DNA from: Entophlyctis helioformis
Lineage: Eukaryota > Chytridiomycota > Chytridiomycetes > Chytridiales > Chytriomycetaceae
Direction: 5' to 3'
Assembly (NCBI GenBank): GCA_025526915.1
Contig: JAHLKH010000156.1
Span: 1-64,000 of the forward strand
DNA: 64,000 bases
The first letter of the stretch is position 1. The number at the start of each line of letters is the position of its first letter. Of this stretch, positions 41,173 through 51,040 are shown one piece after another. The notes under the pieces were generated by a model. The model worked only from the letters and a program-made list of their open reading frames with translations, was not told where the DNA came from and ran no database searches. Position numbers and translations under genes: made by a program.

Positions 41173-43143
41173 ATGCAAAGCTATGTAGCTGCCCAGTCAC
41201 CTCAGCTGCCAGCCGAGGTCTGGTACTTGATCCTGCTCAACACACTGGATCCAACCAACCTGTCGCGCACATCCCGCGCCATCCACAACCTGTCTCGCTC
41301 GCCCAGCGCAGCCGCCGCCTGGCTGCTTCAGCGCCACTCGCCTCGGTTTGCCTTTCACGGCGCGCTCTGGTGGTGGACAGATGCCCGCGTCTGGCGGCTG
41401 TGGCTGCTCGAGTCGGCCCAGCAGCACCATCTGCACCGGCACGAGCAAAACGACAACCAGCACCAACAGCACCATCAACTTCCACCACTATTCGATGAAG
41501 ACTCGCGCCATGGGCATCAACACCGTTCAAGACGCAGCCATCCCGTCGTCGCACTCTGCTCGCGACTGTTCAACATTGCCGCCTTTTACAGATGGCTCGC
41601 GCGTCGGTTTGCCACCCAAGGGATCCCAGATCACAAGCCACACAGGTGCCCTCGCTGCAATGGCTCCGCACATCATCAAGAGTCTCGGCCAAAGAACGGC
41701 ACATCTGGCAGCCTGGCCACTCTGTTTCGCTCGTCAAAGTACTCGCGCACCAAGATCTCGCCTGCCCTTCCCTCAGACTCTACCATGCTGGACATGGAAT
41801 CGTCATCTGGAGCAGAGGATGGGGAAGAGGCAGGGGCTGCAACAGCAGAGACGTCGCAAGACAATGGCCGATGGGCATCACCTTCTCGCCACAACACGCT
41901 GTTCTTCAGCCAAGATCAACTGCAGCAACCCGAGCCGCCGCCACAAGAAAGCCTGCCTGACACCACTCCTTTACCAGACCACTCGGAAAGCACAAGCCAC
42001 TGCTCGTTTGAGGACTACCAGCTGGCAATTTGCCGCGTTCTGATTGCGCATCATGCAGATATGCAGTCGGTCCAAGAGCTCCTGCTTCGCTTTGCCGCGA
42101 GGACTGGCCACATGCGGCTCCTAGCATTCTTTCTCGACAACCTGGACCTGACCGATCCAGTCACATCCGAAACAACCCATTGTCTTCTTGTCCAGGCCAT
42201 CAGCCGCAATGAGCCGTCCGTTGTCCGCGTGCTAGCATCCTCGGGCGTGCTGAAATCCATGGACGAAGAGTGCTGGACCAGCATTGCCTCCATTGCAGTC
42301 CAGCGGCAGTCGCCAGCGATCGTCGCCGCACTGCTCGACCACAAACCGTCACCGCCGCCCATCTCTGTAGCCATCCTCGCGTCGCGTTATACCACCTCTC
42401 CCAAATGGAACCCGCTGTCTCGCGTCCGTCTGCCAGACGCGCTCTCTGTGTTCCACCTGGTTCTCGCAGCCTTGCCGCAGACGCAGTTTGACATGATCAG
42501 CGACGGCCTGGTGGTGTCAGCCGGCGAGCACGGCGACGTTGCGACCATGCGCACACTCGTGGCTCGCGGCGCTATCATCTCCTCACAGGACCATATGGCA
42601 TTCTTCTCAAGCATCCTGCTGGGCAACACAGCCATGACGCGATACATTCTCAAGGAGCACAGCCAAACACGGCCGAGCATCATGGACGGCCCCAAACTGT
42701 TTCTGATTGTGCTGATGGTGGTCGACCACGCCGCGCTATGGTTCGCGTTCTTGACGGCGTTTCTGGCATCGGGCGTGGCGGTGGTGTGCGCTGCCGGCTT
42801 CCACAGCGATTCGGCCGTCTCGCTGTTTGGCATCACGGCTTCGCCTGCGAGGCATCAGGTCAGCAACGGATGGTGCATCTCACAGAACTCGTCGTGGACC
42901 GCTGCCAACAGCACACTGATCAACTACACGAACGAACCAGACGACAACGAGTTGGCTGCGTACAATGGACCCGGCGATGGGTCTGGATGGTGGCAGCACT
43001 GCATCCTGTGCGTGCTGTTCTCCATCCTCGTGTGGCTGGTGCAGCATGTCATTCCGATCCATCGCATGCTGTTTGGCCTGGCCATGTGCACGGTCGCCCA
43101 ACGGCATTCTGTTCGCATCCAAAATAGCCAAGGTTTCGATTGA
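41173..43143 (+). CDS. F-box-like/ankyrin-like protein with C-terminal membrane hairpin (copy 2)
   Basis: About 656 residues from ATG 41173; the frame is open from 41044 and an upstream ATG exists there. Begins with an F-box-like helix QLPAEVWYLILLNTLDPTNL and AAWLLQRHSPRFAFHG. After a His/Ser/Glu-rich linker come ankyrin-like units: LAICRVLIAHHADMQSVQEL, LLVQAISRNEPSVVRVLASS and VVSAGEHGDVATMRTLVARG. Two hydrophobic spans follow (LFLIVLMVVDHAALWFAFLT and ILCVLFSILVWLVQHVIPIH) with a short loop between them carrying NSS, NST and NYT sequons. The order of parts, the HVIPIHRM/HLVPLHRI end of span 2, and the ADMQSVQE/ADIRAVEH unit show it is a shorter paralog of the gene at 32350-36405. Function unknown. 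Confidence 0.72.
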   Translation: MQSYVAAQSPQLPAEVWYLILLNTLDPTNLSRTSRAIHNLSRSPSAAAAWLLQRHSPRFAFHGALWWWTDARVWRLWLLESAQQHHLHRHEQNDNQHQQHHQLPPLFDEDSRHGHQHRSRRSHPVVALCSRLFNIAAFYRWLARRFATQGIPDHKPHRCPRCNGSAHHQESRPKNGTSGSLATLFRSSKYSRTKISPALPSDSTMLDMESSSGAEDGEEAGAATAETSQDNGRWASPSRHNTLFFSQDQLQQPEPPPQESLPDTTPLPDHSESTSHCSFEDYQLAICRVLIAHHADMQSVQELLLRFAARTGHMRLLAFFLDNLDLTDPVTSETTHCLLVQAISRNEPSVVRVLASSGVLKSMDEECWTSIASIAVQRQSPAIVAALLDHKPSPPPISVAILASRYTTSPKWNPLSRVRLPDALSVFHLVLAALPQTQFDMISDGLVVSAGEHGDVATMRTLVARGAIISSQDHMAFFSSILLGNTAMTRYILKEHSQTRPSIMDGPKLFLIVLMVVDHAALWFAFLTAFLASGVAVVCAAGFHSDSAVSLFGITASPARHQVSNGWCISQNSSWTAANSTLINYTNEPDDNELAAYNGPGDGSGWWQHCILCVLFSILVWLVQHVIPIHRMLFGLAMCTVAQRHSVRIQNSQGFD

Positions 43144-43335
43144 AAAAGTTTTTGAGTTGTTGCCGAAAAATGCAGGTGAGGACGGTCGGTGCGGTCGGTG
43201 CGAGCCTGCAGGCGTCGACGGCTGCGCCTTGCTCGCACACACTCGCTGCCGTCTGTAGCGCAGCACTGACCCCAAGCGCACCTGCGACAGTTCCCAAGGA
43301 CGGCCACTGCCGCCGCCTCTGCCGCCGCCGCACGC

Positions 43336-44194
43336 TTGCCACTCCCCGCACAGCAGCAGCAGCACCAGCGCTTCATCTTGTCGTCATGCGTCCGCTTGCT
43401 TGCCTCGCTGGCAAAGTCGTCACAGTCCGCACAGTCGGCAGCAGCGACAGCAGCAGCCGCATCACAGCTGCCGAAGCAGTCCGCCCCCATCACATACACC
43501 CTGCCGCACTCGACTGCGTGGCCCGTGCTCCAAGTGTCGTCGCCACACCCAGTCTCCAACATCCGCTTGCTGCGCCTGCCCGCCTCTCTGCTTGAGCAGG
43601 AACAGCAAGCACAGCAAGCACAGCAGCACTCGAGCGACGAGACGGGCCTGCCGCTGACCAGCGCCGACATGGACTGGCTCCGTGTGCGCATAGCCATGCA
43701 GGAGCGTCACCACGCCTTCTGGACCGACAACAACAACGACTTTTTCGCCCGCAAGTCCGACTTTGAGCGCACCAGTTGAGTCCCCTGCTGCTCGTGTCAA
43801 CATGTGTCATGCCGTGCCGTGCCATGCCGTGCCATGTGTGCTGACGCTGCCGACTCGCTGCGCTCCCGACGCATGCCCGCGATCGACAGTTGCCGAGACG
43901 CAGGGCAGACCCGCAACAGCCCACGAGCTGTCCGTGTTCTACAAGGAGTACTTGGAGATGAGCTACGAGCGCCATGCCGTGTACAACCGCGAGTTATGGC
44001 GGGACAACATCGCCATGCTCGTGCCCGGCGTGCAGGCCGAGCTGCGTGCGATCGGGCGGCAGTCGCTGCTGTGGGCTGAGCGCACACGCGAGCTTGCTGC
44101 AGATGCACGGTACTACACTGGACGGTTTATCCGGCGGGTGCTGGCAGCCTCGGACTTTGGCGGGTACAGAGCACACGGCGTCACGGTCAGATGA
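43336..44194 (+). CDS. COA8: Cytochrome c oxidase assembly factor 8 (COA8/APOPT1 family)
   Basis: Mitochondrial protein of the COA8 family, which protects or assembles complex IV. The N-terminus is Gln/Ser/Ala-rich with few acids, fitting a presequence. The core begins WPVLQVSSPHPVSNIRLLRL (family W.GPPDP.SN.R), then MDWLRVRIAMQERHHAFWTD and NNNDFFARKSDFE. An intron at about 43775-43890 separates this from TVAETQGRPATAHELSVFYK, EYLEMSYERHAVYNRELWRD and NIAMLV, matching the COA8 block with FYKEFL...YNRDWYKRN. The donor (GTTGAG) is weak and the exact junction is uncertain. The start at 43336 is the best ATG for a presequence, but a further upstream exon cannot be excluded. Confidence 0.8.
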
Positions 44195-44490
44195 GGCGGA
44201 TCCCTGCGATCGCTCGCGTCTCTCCTTTTGTTTGCGTACTCTGTTTGCATATGCACCTTGGCGGCGTCCGGCATTCCCTCTCCCTCCCATGAATGAACCT
44301 TCTAGATCATCCATGTGGTGTGTCGATCTGCGCTCTGCGCTCTGCGGCTGCGGCTGCGGCTGCTCCTTTATTGCTGCGTCTGCTCGGCAACACCGCTGGG
44401 CTGGTCGGAAACTGCCGGCTGTAGACACATGAACCATTTCCGCCAACGTCAGTCGGGATGGCAAGCGTGGCCACAACAATCCAGCCACCA

Positions 44491-45174
44491 TCAGGCCACC
44501 ATCAGACCTACAGCGGACGTCAGCTCGTCGATTCTGGCCTGCAGCTCCTCGACCTTGCGTTTGAGCTCCTCGTTCTCGTGGCGCAGTGCTTCAGTGTCCA
44601 CATCCGACGGGCCGCCCAGAAACTGCTTCACGTAGCTGCGATTGGTTCGCCAAGTTGGTCAGGTCGGTCAGGTCGGCCAAGTTGGTCGCGTCACGCCATC
44701 CATCTATCCGAGCCGCGACAGCAGCAACAACAGCAACAACAACAAACACGCATCGGCTTACTCAATGGGAGAGTCTGGCTTCTCTGGCTCTTCATAGAGT
44801 CCCACCAGCACTGGTACACGCCAACGTGCATGACATGCATGAGTTGCAGAGCTCGCAGTGTGCAGCAACACGCTGCAGCACAGCAAGCACACGCAACTCG
44901 CCCACCTTTGGTGAGCGCATCGATGATGCCGTTGCGTTCGAGATACTTGCGGAAATCCTCCTTCTTCTGGTCGACGGCCTGCCATGGGCAAATGCGGTCA
45001 GCCATGGGCTGCTGGTCGTCTTGCCATGCTCGGCGCGACAAGGCTTCAGATGCAGTTCAAGCCTGCACGACAGCCCCAGCACATTGCCGCACAGCGCGCT
45101 GGCAGCGTGGCAAGGCGCGGGCGTGACGCTCGCTGCTCGGCCGAACACGGACATACTTGGTACGTGTTGATCAT
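44491..45174 (-). CDS. MYCBP: MYCBP/FAP174-like small protein (flagellar central-pair type)
   Basis: 94-residue protein orthologous in pattern to animal MYCBP (AMY-1) and Chlamydomonas FAP174, an A-kinase-anchor-binding protein of the flagellar central pair. Four exons: 45174-45157 (six codons, MINTYQ), 44978-44906, 44810-44762, 44635-44491, all GT-AG and in frame. The conserved part reads AVDQKKEDFRKYLERNGIID, ALTK, VLVGLYEEPEKPDSPIDYVK and QFLGGPSD, then a C-terminal coiled coil ALRHENEELKRKVEELQARI. The order and spacing match MYCBP from end to end. It starts 106 bp from the divergent first SulP gene. Confidence 0.92.
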
Positions 45175-45280
45175 GTCGCGGTTTGTCCTCAAATGATCCT
45201 GCGAGAAAATCCGCTTTAAAGGCTCGCTCGATTCCCATTGGTCGGCCTTTCCCCACACGTCACCAAACCATAAGCACACC
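45175..45280. promoter_or_regulatory. Bidirectional promoter, MYCBP / SulP1
   Basis: 106 bp between divergent ATGs, more AT-rich than its surroundings. No recognised site apart from a CCCATTGG inverted CCAAT box at 45233-45240. Confidence 0.5.
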
Positions 45281-47541
45281 ATGAGCTCGAGCGCAAAGCC
45301 AGACAGCAGCTCTGCCACTCTGGGCTGGATATCCAGACTGCTCGGCATGGTCCCCGTTGTTGGGTGGCTGCCTTCCTACTCGGTCCGCTTCCTTATCGAC
45401 GACCTGGTCGGCGGATTCACTCTTGCGACGCTGCTGATTCCGCAGGTTGGTTTGGGCATCGCAAAGCGTTTTGGGCCGCATGACCATCTGCTGACCTGCT
45501 GATTGGAATCGGCACACGGCGGATGCTCCTCTGCTGCTTCTTGACACGGCCCTGCTCACAGTCGATGGGATATGCCCGTACGTCTTCGTGCGTCTTGTCC
45601 ATTCTGCTGTTATGCGTAGCGAGTGCACAAACTCATGCCCATCTGTCTGGTGATTGTCGTCTGGCACGATAAGTCATGGCCAACTTGCCGCCAGTGTATG
45701 GCCTGTACACAGCCTGCATCCCGCCTGTCGTGTATTTTATCTTTGGCACATCGCCCTACGGCAACATGGGTGAGTCCATCGATTGGCTGCCAACATGTCC
45801 AGCCATGCCCCCAACTCACATGCAGCATCGTGAAGCTCCAATGGCCGTCACGTCACTCATGGTCGGAGATTCGGTCCTGGCAGCTGCAAAGTGGTTCGCA
45901 GAGTCGCGACTGCCCGCAGACACCAACTCAACCGCGACGGCAACCATGCCGGCGTCAGACTCCCTCCCGTACATCAAGTATCCAGACATCACCACCATTG
46001 CAGCTCTGCAAGCTCTCCTCGCCGGCATCTTTCTTCTCGTGCTGCTGATCACACAGTCGTACAGGATCCTCAACAGACTGCTTTCCAAGTCGCTCATCGC
46101 TGGCTTCACGACAGCCGCCGCATTCGCCATCATGACATCCCAAGTCAAGAACATCCTTGGTCTGCGCGTCGCCATGCCCACTGGCATCGGCTCGTCGTTC
46201 ATGAGCTGGGTCGTCATCTTTGCCAACATCTCCAAGATGAACTGGACGGCCATCCTCCTCAGCATCGTGTCTATTGCTGCCCTGATGCTGATCCCAACGG
46301 CCGAGGTTGCCATCCGTCGCAGGTGGCGCAAGTGGCGAACGTCGCGTCAGAATGCAATGCCCGACTCCGAAGCCGTTGCTGCTGCCACGCCTGCTGCCGC
46401 CGCTTGCCACACAGATCTCGACAGCATGGATGACCTCGCCCTTGATCGCATTCCCACCATCGACGGCGTGATTATCGTCGAAAAAGCCCGCTCCGTCAAG
46501 GCTCCCAGACCGATCCACAGCGTATTCCCGGTCGTGCTGTTTGTCGTTGCGGTTTTGACGGCCATCTCTGCCCTTTCGAATCTGCCGTCCAAGACCGGCA
46601 TCTCAGTCATCGGCACCATCCAGTCCGGCCTCCCGGGCTTCTCGATCCCATGGCGGTTTGATGACCTTACCGCCAGCCCCAAGGCTGCAGCTCTGCACTA
46701 CCCGCCGCCACCAAACGGAGACCAGCTCCGCTCGCTCCTGTTCTTCCTCTTGCCAAGTGCCATCTCAACGGCCCTCGTCTCGTATGTCACGTCCTTGTCC
46801 GTCATCCAGACGTTCCCAGCCTCGCCGATTATCGATCCGCTTGCAAGTGCACCCAGCCAGCACGATACCAAAGACGAGGCTACCGTGTCCTCAGCCAAGG
46901 ACTCGACAGAAGCAGCCGTTGATGCCGCCGCGCAAGCTGCCAGCCATGCATACGCTGAACGGCAAGAACTGTTCGCCCTCGGCGTCTCAGCCGCCGTGTC
47001 GTCCTTCTTCTCGTGTTTCACGGGCGGCATCGGACTCGCCCGCGCCGCCGTCCTTGCCAACCAGACCGACAATCACTCCCCGTTTGCGAGTCTCTTCTCG
47101 GTCGGCATCGTCGTGCTGATCATCTCGTTTGTCACGAAACCGTTCGAGCTGGTGCCGACGCCGGTGCTGTCTGCTGTCATCATCGTCGCCATCATCGGGC
47201 TGTTCCGCAACGTCTCTGAGGGATGGCGGCTGATTGTCAAAGCGCGCAGCGACATGGCATGCATGGTGGCGCGTACGACTACAGCCAACGACTCTGCCCA
47301 CGAAGTTGCTGCGCATATGTTCCTGTCGCAAGGGGCACTGGGTGTCTTGACCGTCGTGACGATCTGGGAGGACTTTGTCGTCTGGCTCATCACACTGCTC
47401 GTGACCGCGTTTGTTGACTCGGCGTATGGCATCTTTGTCGGCATTGGCCTTGTTGCCGTGTTCCGCGCCGTGGCTTATGTGGCCGACTGGCGCAAGCCGT
47501 CCGAGACACGTGAGCCTGCTATTGTCCATACAACCGACTGA
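45281..47541 (+). CDS. SulP/SLC26-like anion transporter, tandem copy 1 (no STAS domain)
   Basis: Multi-pass membrane protein of the SulP anion-transporter family; substrate likely sulfate or another oxyanion, unproven. Exons 45281-45445, 45562-45577 (16 nt), 45674-45769 and 45836-47541 give 660 residues. The SulP signature is FTLATLLIPQ-SMGYA-LMANLPPVYGLYTACIPPV, then TSPYGNMAPMAVTSLMVGDS. Conserved transmembrane blocks are SLIAGFTTAAAFAIMTSQVK, NILGLRV and IGTIQSGLPGFSIPW. A basic cytosolic loop (RRRWRKWRTSRQ) follows the fifth or sixth helix. The C-terminus ends soon after the last hydrophobic span (VAYVADWRKPSETREP), so the STAS domain found in most SulP proteins is missing. First of three tandem paralogs with the same intron positions. 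Confidence 0.88.
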
Positions 47542-47631
47542 ACGGCTCGACAACCGAATGAACTTATTCCCAACCAAGGATGTGCACATATTGCCGATTC
47601 CTTTATTGCAACACCATCGATCCAGAAAGCA

Positions 47632-47890
47632 CGGTCCTCTATCCAGACATCACGCACATTGCCACTCTGCAGGCACTGCTCGTCGGCATCGTCCTTGCTC
47701 TTCTCCTGATCACGCAGTCATACAAGATCCTCGTCCGCCTCCTTCCCAAGCCGCTCATCTCGGGATTCACAACCGCAGCATCGTTCGCCATCCTCACTTC
47801 GCAAGTCAAGAACATCCTTGGACTGCGCGTGACCATGCCGACTGGCCTTGGATCCGTGTTCATGAGTTGGATCGTGGTTGTGTCGCATCA
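47632..47890 (+). pseudogene. Decayed SulP fragment, near-identical to part of SulP copy 3
   Basis: About 255 bp matching 51878-52132 with roughly ten differences (about 96% identity by eye). It encodes LYPDITHIATLQALLVGIVL through MPTGLGSVFMSWIVVVSH and stops being similar at about 47887. No start region, upstream exons or later helices accompany it. The frame inside the fragment is still open (47580-47912), which suggests a recent partial duplication. Confidence 0.85.
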
Positions 47891-48373
47891 CAGAGTTTGC
47901 GAGGCCGTATAAGAAAGCAATGAATGCCGAGGCACGGCTCGGTGCCTCTGTGTCCGTGCCAGCTGATGAACAGCGACCGTTACTTGGCGCGGATGTGGAC
48001 GACGAGGCGAACGCAGATGGCACTGACCACGCTGGCTCTGCGAGCCCGGCTGGCCGACCGGCCCAGGTACCACCCCATGCGGCGTTTCTTTGTTTGGTTG
48101 TGGGAAGGGACGATCTTGGTCACAACGCCACTCAAAAATGAATGCTGACACTAGTGCCACCGCCGCTGTTGCGATTGCCCAACTGAAGTGGCGCATCTGC
48201 GGAGAATTCAAAAGAGTCACCTTGTATGCCGCCCTCAACTCGAAGGGTCGGAATTGTTTGCCAAGCATAAATAGAGTGGCTGTCCGCTCGGTGTGTGCTT
48301 GCCAATCCACACACAGCGAACCGTGCAGAGCGTTGTAGCATACTGACATACCCTGTATCGATTGCACATCAAG
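47891..48373. other. Spacer after the SulP fragment, with an unassigned ORF remnant
   Basis: An ORF at 47878-48141 encodes EFARPYKKAMNAEARLGASV and DEQRPLLGADVDDEA, acidic and protein-like, and another frame at 48076-48148 reads RRFFVWLWEGTILVTTPLKN. These may be the tail of a broken gene. I do not recognise a family, and there is no clear start. The last 120 bp (TAAATAG at 48269-48275) probably form the SulP2 promoter. Confidence 0.4.
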
Positions 48374-48470
48374 CACCACGCACACCACACACACCACACA
48401 CACTACGCACACGCACACACGCACACACGCACACCCCACCACACCCTACAATACCACACCACACCACACC
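48374..48470 (+). repeat. CA/ACC-rich, almost guanine-free leader immediately before SulP2
   Basis: About 97 bp of CACCACGCACACC-type simple sequence with hardly any G or T runs, ending exactly at the SulP2 ATG (48471). It is presumably the 5' untranslated leader and should be unstructured in RNA. Confidence 0.85.
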
Positions 48471-51017
48471 ATGTCGTTCATCCCCTCGTCGTCCCCATCG
48501 TCGCCATTCAACTCGAGTGGAGAAACGGCCAACAACAAGAAAAAGCAAGGCTGGAGAAAACTTGCACCGCCCAAGAAGGCATTCTCCATGCTGCCCATCG
48601 TCGGCTGGCTGCCATGCTACTCGCCCCGCTTCCTTGCCAATGACATTATCGCAGGGTTCACACTCGCAACGCTGCTCATCCCACAGGTGAGGCTCTGCCT
48701 GTCGTGAAGTTCCGGCTGATGGCATGCGATTTTCTTGCTGATCATCCGTTGGCCTCGTGGACACTGCACGTGCGTGCGGCGTATCGATATCTTCCGACCG
48801 TGCCAGGCGATGGGATATGCCGGTGAGTACTCCCGCTGGCCGTCTCCCTCCAGACCGGCCTTCTAACGCGCACACTATGCAGTCATGGCCAACCTGCCAC
48901 CCGTTGTTGGCCTCTACTCGGCCTCCATCCCGCCACTGTTGTACTTTCTGTTTGGCATCTCGCCGTACGGCAGCATGGGTAAGCCTGCCCACATGTGGCC
49001 CTTATCGCATCGCATCGCATCTCGCCACTTCTCGCCGCGTCGTGTCCTGTCGTGTCTGACTCATATCATGTGTCGGTCACACGCAGGTCCCATGGCTGTC
49101 ACGTCGCTGATGGTCGGAGATTCTGTCCTGTCCGTCGCAAAGTCTTTTGCGCGGGCTCGTCTCGGTCCTCAATCCGCAAATGCCACTTCCGCCCCGCTCG
49201 ACGTCCCGGCGTACATCCAATACCCAGACGTCACTCGCATTGCCGCCCTCCAGTCGCTGCTCATTGGCGTTGTCCTCTTTCTCCTTCTGGTCACGCAGGC
49301 GTACAAGCTGCTGAACAAGCTGTTCACAAATGCGCTCATTGCTGGCTTCACAACGGCCGCCGCGTTCGCCATCATGACGTCGCAAGTCAAGAGCATCCTG
49401 GGTCTGCGCATCACCATGCCGTCCGGCCTTGGCACGTCGTTCATGAGCTGGATCGTCATCTTGGCCAACATTGCAAAAGTCAACTGGGTCGCCTTGGCCC
49501 TCAGCACCGTTGCGATTGCTGCCCTCTTGCTCATTCCCAAAGCTGAAGTCGCCATGCGTCTCCAGTGGCGCAAGTGGCGCATGTCGCGTCGGGATTCCAA
49601 GGCTGCTGCTGACGCCGAATCAGCCACCAGCGGCACCAAGACCGCAGGCACTGACAACACCGACCAAGACGACACGCTGGCGCGCGACTCGGTCGATGTT
49701 CACACGCTGGATGGCCGTATCCGCATCGAGGACATTGAGGCGTTCCACTCCAAGTCCATCCACAGCGTCTTCCCCAGCGTGCTGTTCGTCGTTGCGGTGC
49801 TGACGGCCATCTCTGCACTCCTGAGCCTGCCTTCCAAGACTGGCATCTCGGTCATCGGCACCATCCAGTCTGGGCTTCCAGGCTTCACGCTGCCGTGGCA
49901 CTTTCTCGATCTGCAGTCTGCCAACGCAACCAGGGCCGCCATGTACAACTATCCTCCGCCTCCGTCAAGCGGCGAGATCTTCTCGCTGGTCCTCGCTCTC
50001 ATTCCCAGCTCCATCTCTATTGCGCTCGTGTCGTACGTCACCTCGCTGTCCCTGCTGCAGACGTTTCCTGCAGACACGATTGTGTCGGACGAGTCCGAGT
50101 CCATGGTCGAGTACAGCCGTCGCGAGTCTGGCGCAAGCACGGCCACCAACAGCTCAGACGCTACTCTGCTGTCCTCCAAGTCGACATCGTCCAGCAAGAC
50201 ACTGCCTGTGCACGACGACGCGTTCAACGAGCGCCAAGAGCTGTTTGCCCTTGCCATGTCGACGCTCATCTCGTCCTTCTTCTCGTGCTTTGGCGGTGGC
50301 AACGCGCTCGCTCGCTCCGCAGTCCTTGCCAAGCAGACCGAGACGCGGTCGCCGTTTGCGAGTCTGTTTGCCGTCGTGCTCGTGCTCTTGATTGTGTCGT
50401 TTGTCACCAAGCCGTTTGAGCTCGTGCCAACTCCGGTGCTCTCGGCCGTGATTATTGCGGCAATCCTGTCGCTCTTCTGCGACATCACCGAAGGATGGCG
50501 TTTGTTTGTCAAGGCACGGGTCGAGACTGCCGAGTCGCGTTCAACCGTTCCTTGTGAGCCCGAGGCTGCCGACCAAGACGACAATGGCAGCGACGATCAC
50601 TCTGAGCATGTCTGTGCACAGGAGACGCTGCGCATTGACACGTCGTTGGACTCGCCATCGGTCGCGTCGCACAGCTCGATGCCCGTCTCGCCCGTCTCGC
50701 CCAAGATCGCAAAGGCACTTGCATACGACGCCGACACCAGCGGCCAGCAAGTCACCGTCGGCCAACAGCCAAACGAGAAGCAGCACCCGTTCCTGTCCAG
50801 CATCGCACTCGGCCTGTTCAACGTTGCCCTCATCTGGGAAGACTTTATCGTGTGGACATTCACTCTCCTTGTGACTGCCTTTGTGGATGCTGCAGTCGGT
50901 ATCATTACTGGCATCGCTGTCGTTGCCGTCTTCAAGGCCGTGGCCTTTGCCGTCCATTTCCGCATGCCCAAGCAGAAGGACCCTGCCGCTATTGTGGTTG
51001 TGGAAGTCAAGCAATGA
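48471..51017 (+). CDS. SulP/SLC26-like anion transporter, tandem copy 2 (no STAS domain)
   Basis: Exons 48471-48686, 48807-48822 (16 nt), 48883-48978 and 49087-51017 give 752 residues in frame. The SulP signature reads FTLATLLIPQ-AMGYA-VMANLPPVVGLYSASIPPLL. Membrane blocks ALIAGFTTAAAFAIMTSQVK and TKPFELVPTPVLSAVIIAAI are shared with copy 1. Two Ser/Asp-rich cytosolic loops (about 50085-50220 and 50570-50760) are longer than in copy 1 and account for the extra length. The N-terminus has a Lys-rich patch (NNKKKQGWRKL). No STAS domain follows the last helix; the protein ends IVVVEVKQ. Likely sulfate or related anion transport; not proven. Its stop codon overlaps an ATG in frame with copy 3. Confidence 0.88.
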
Positions 51018-51040
51018 ACTTTGTCTCACTCCGACCTCCG

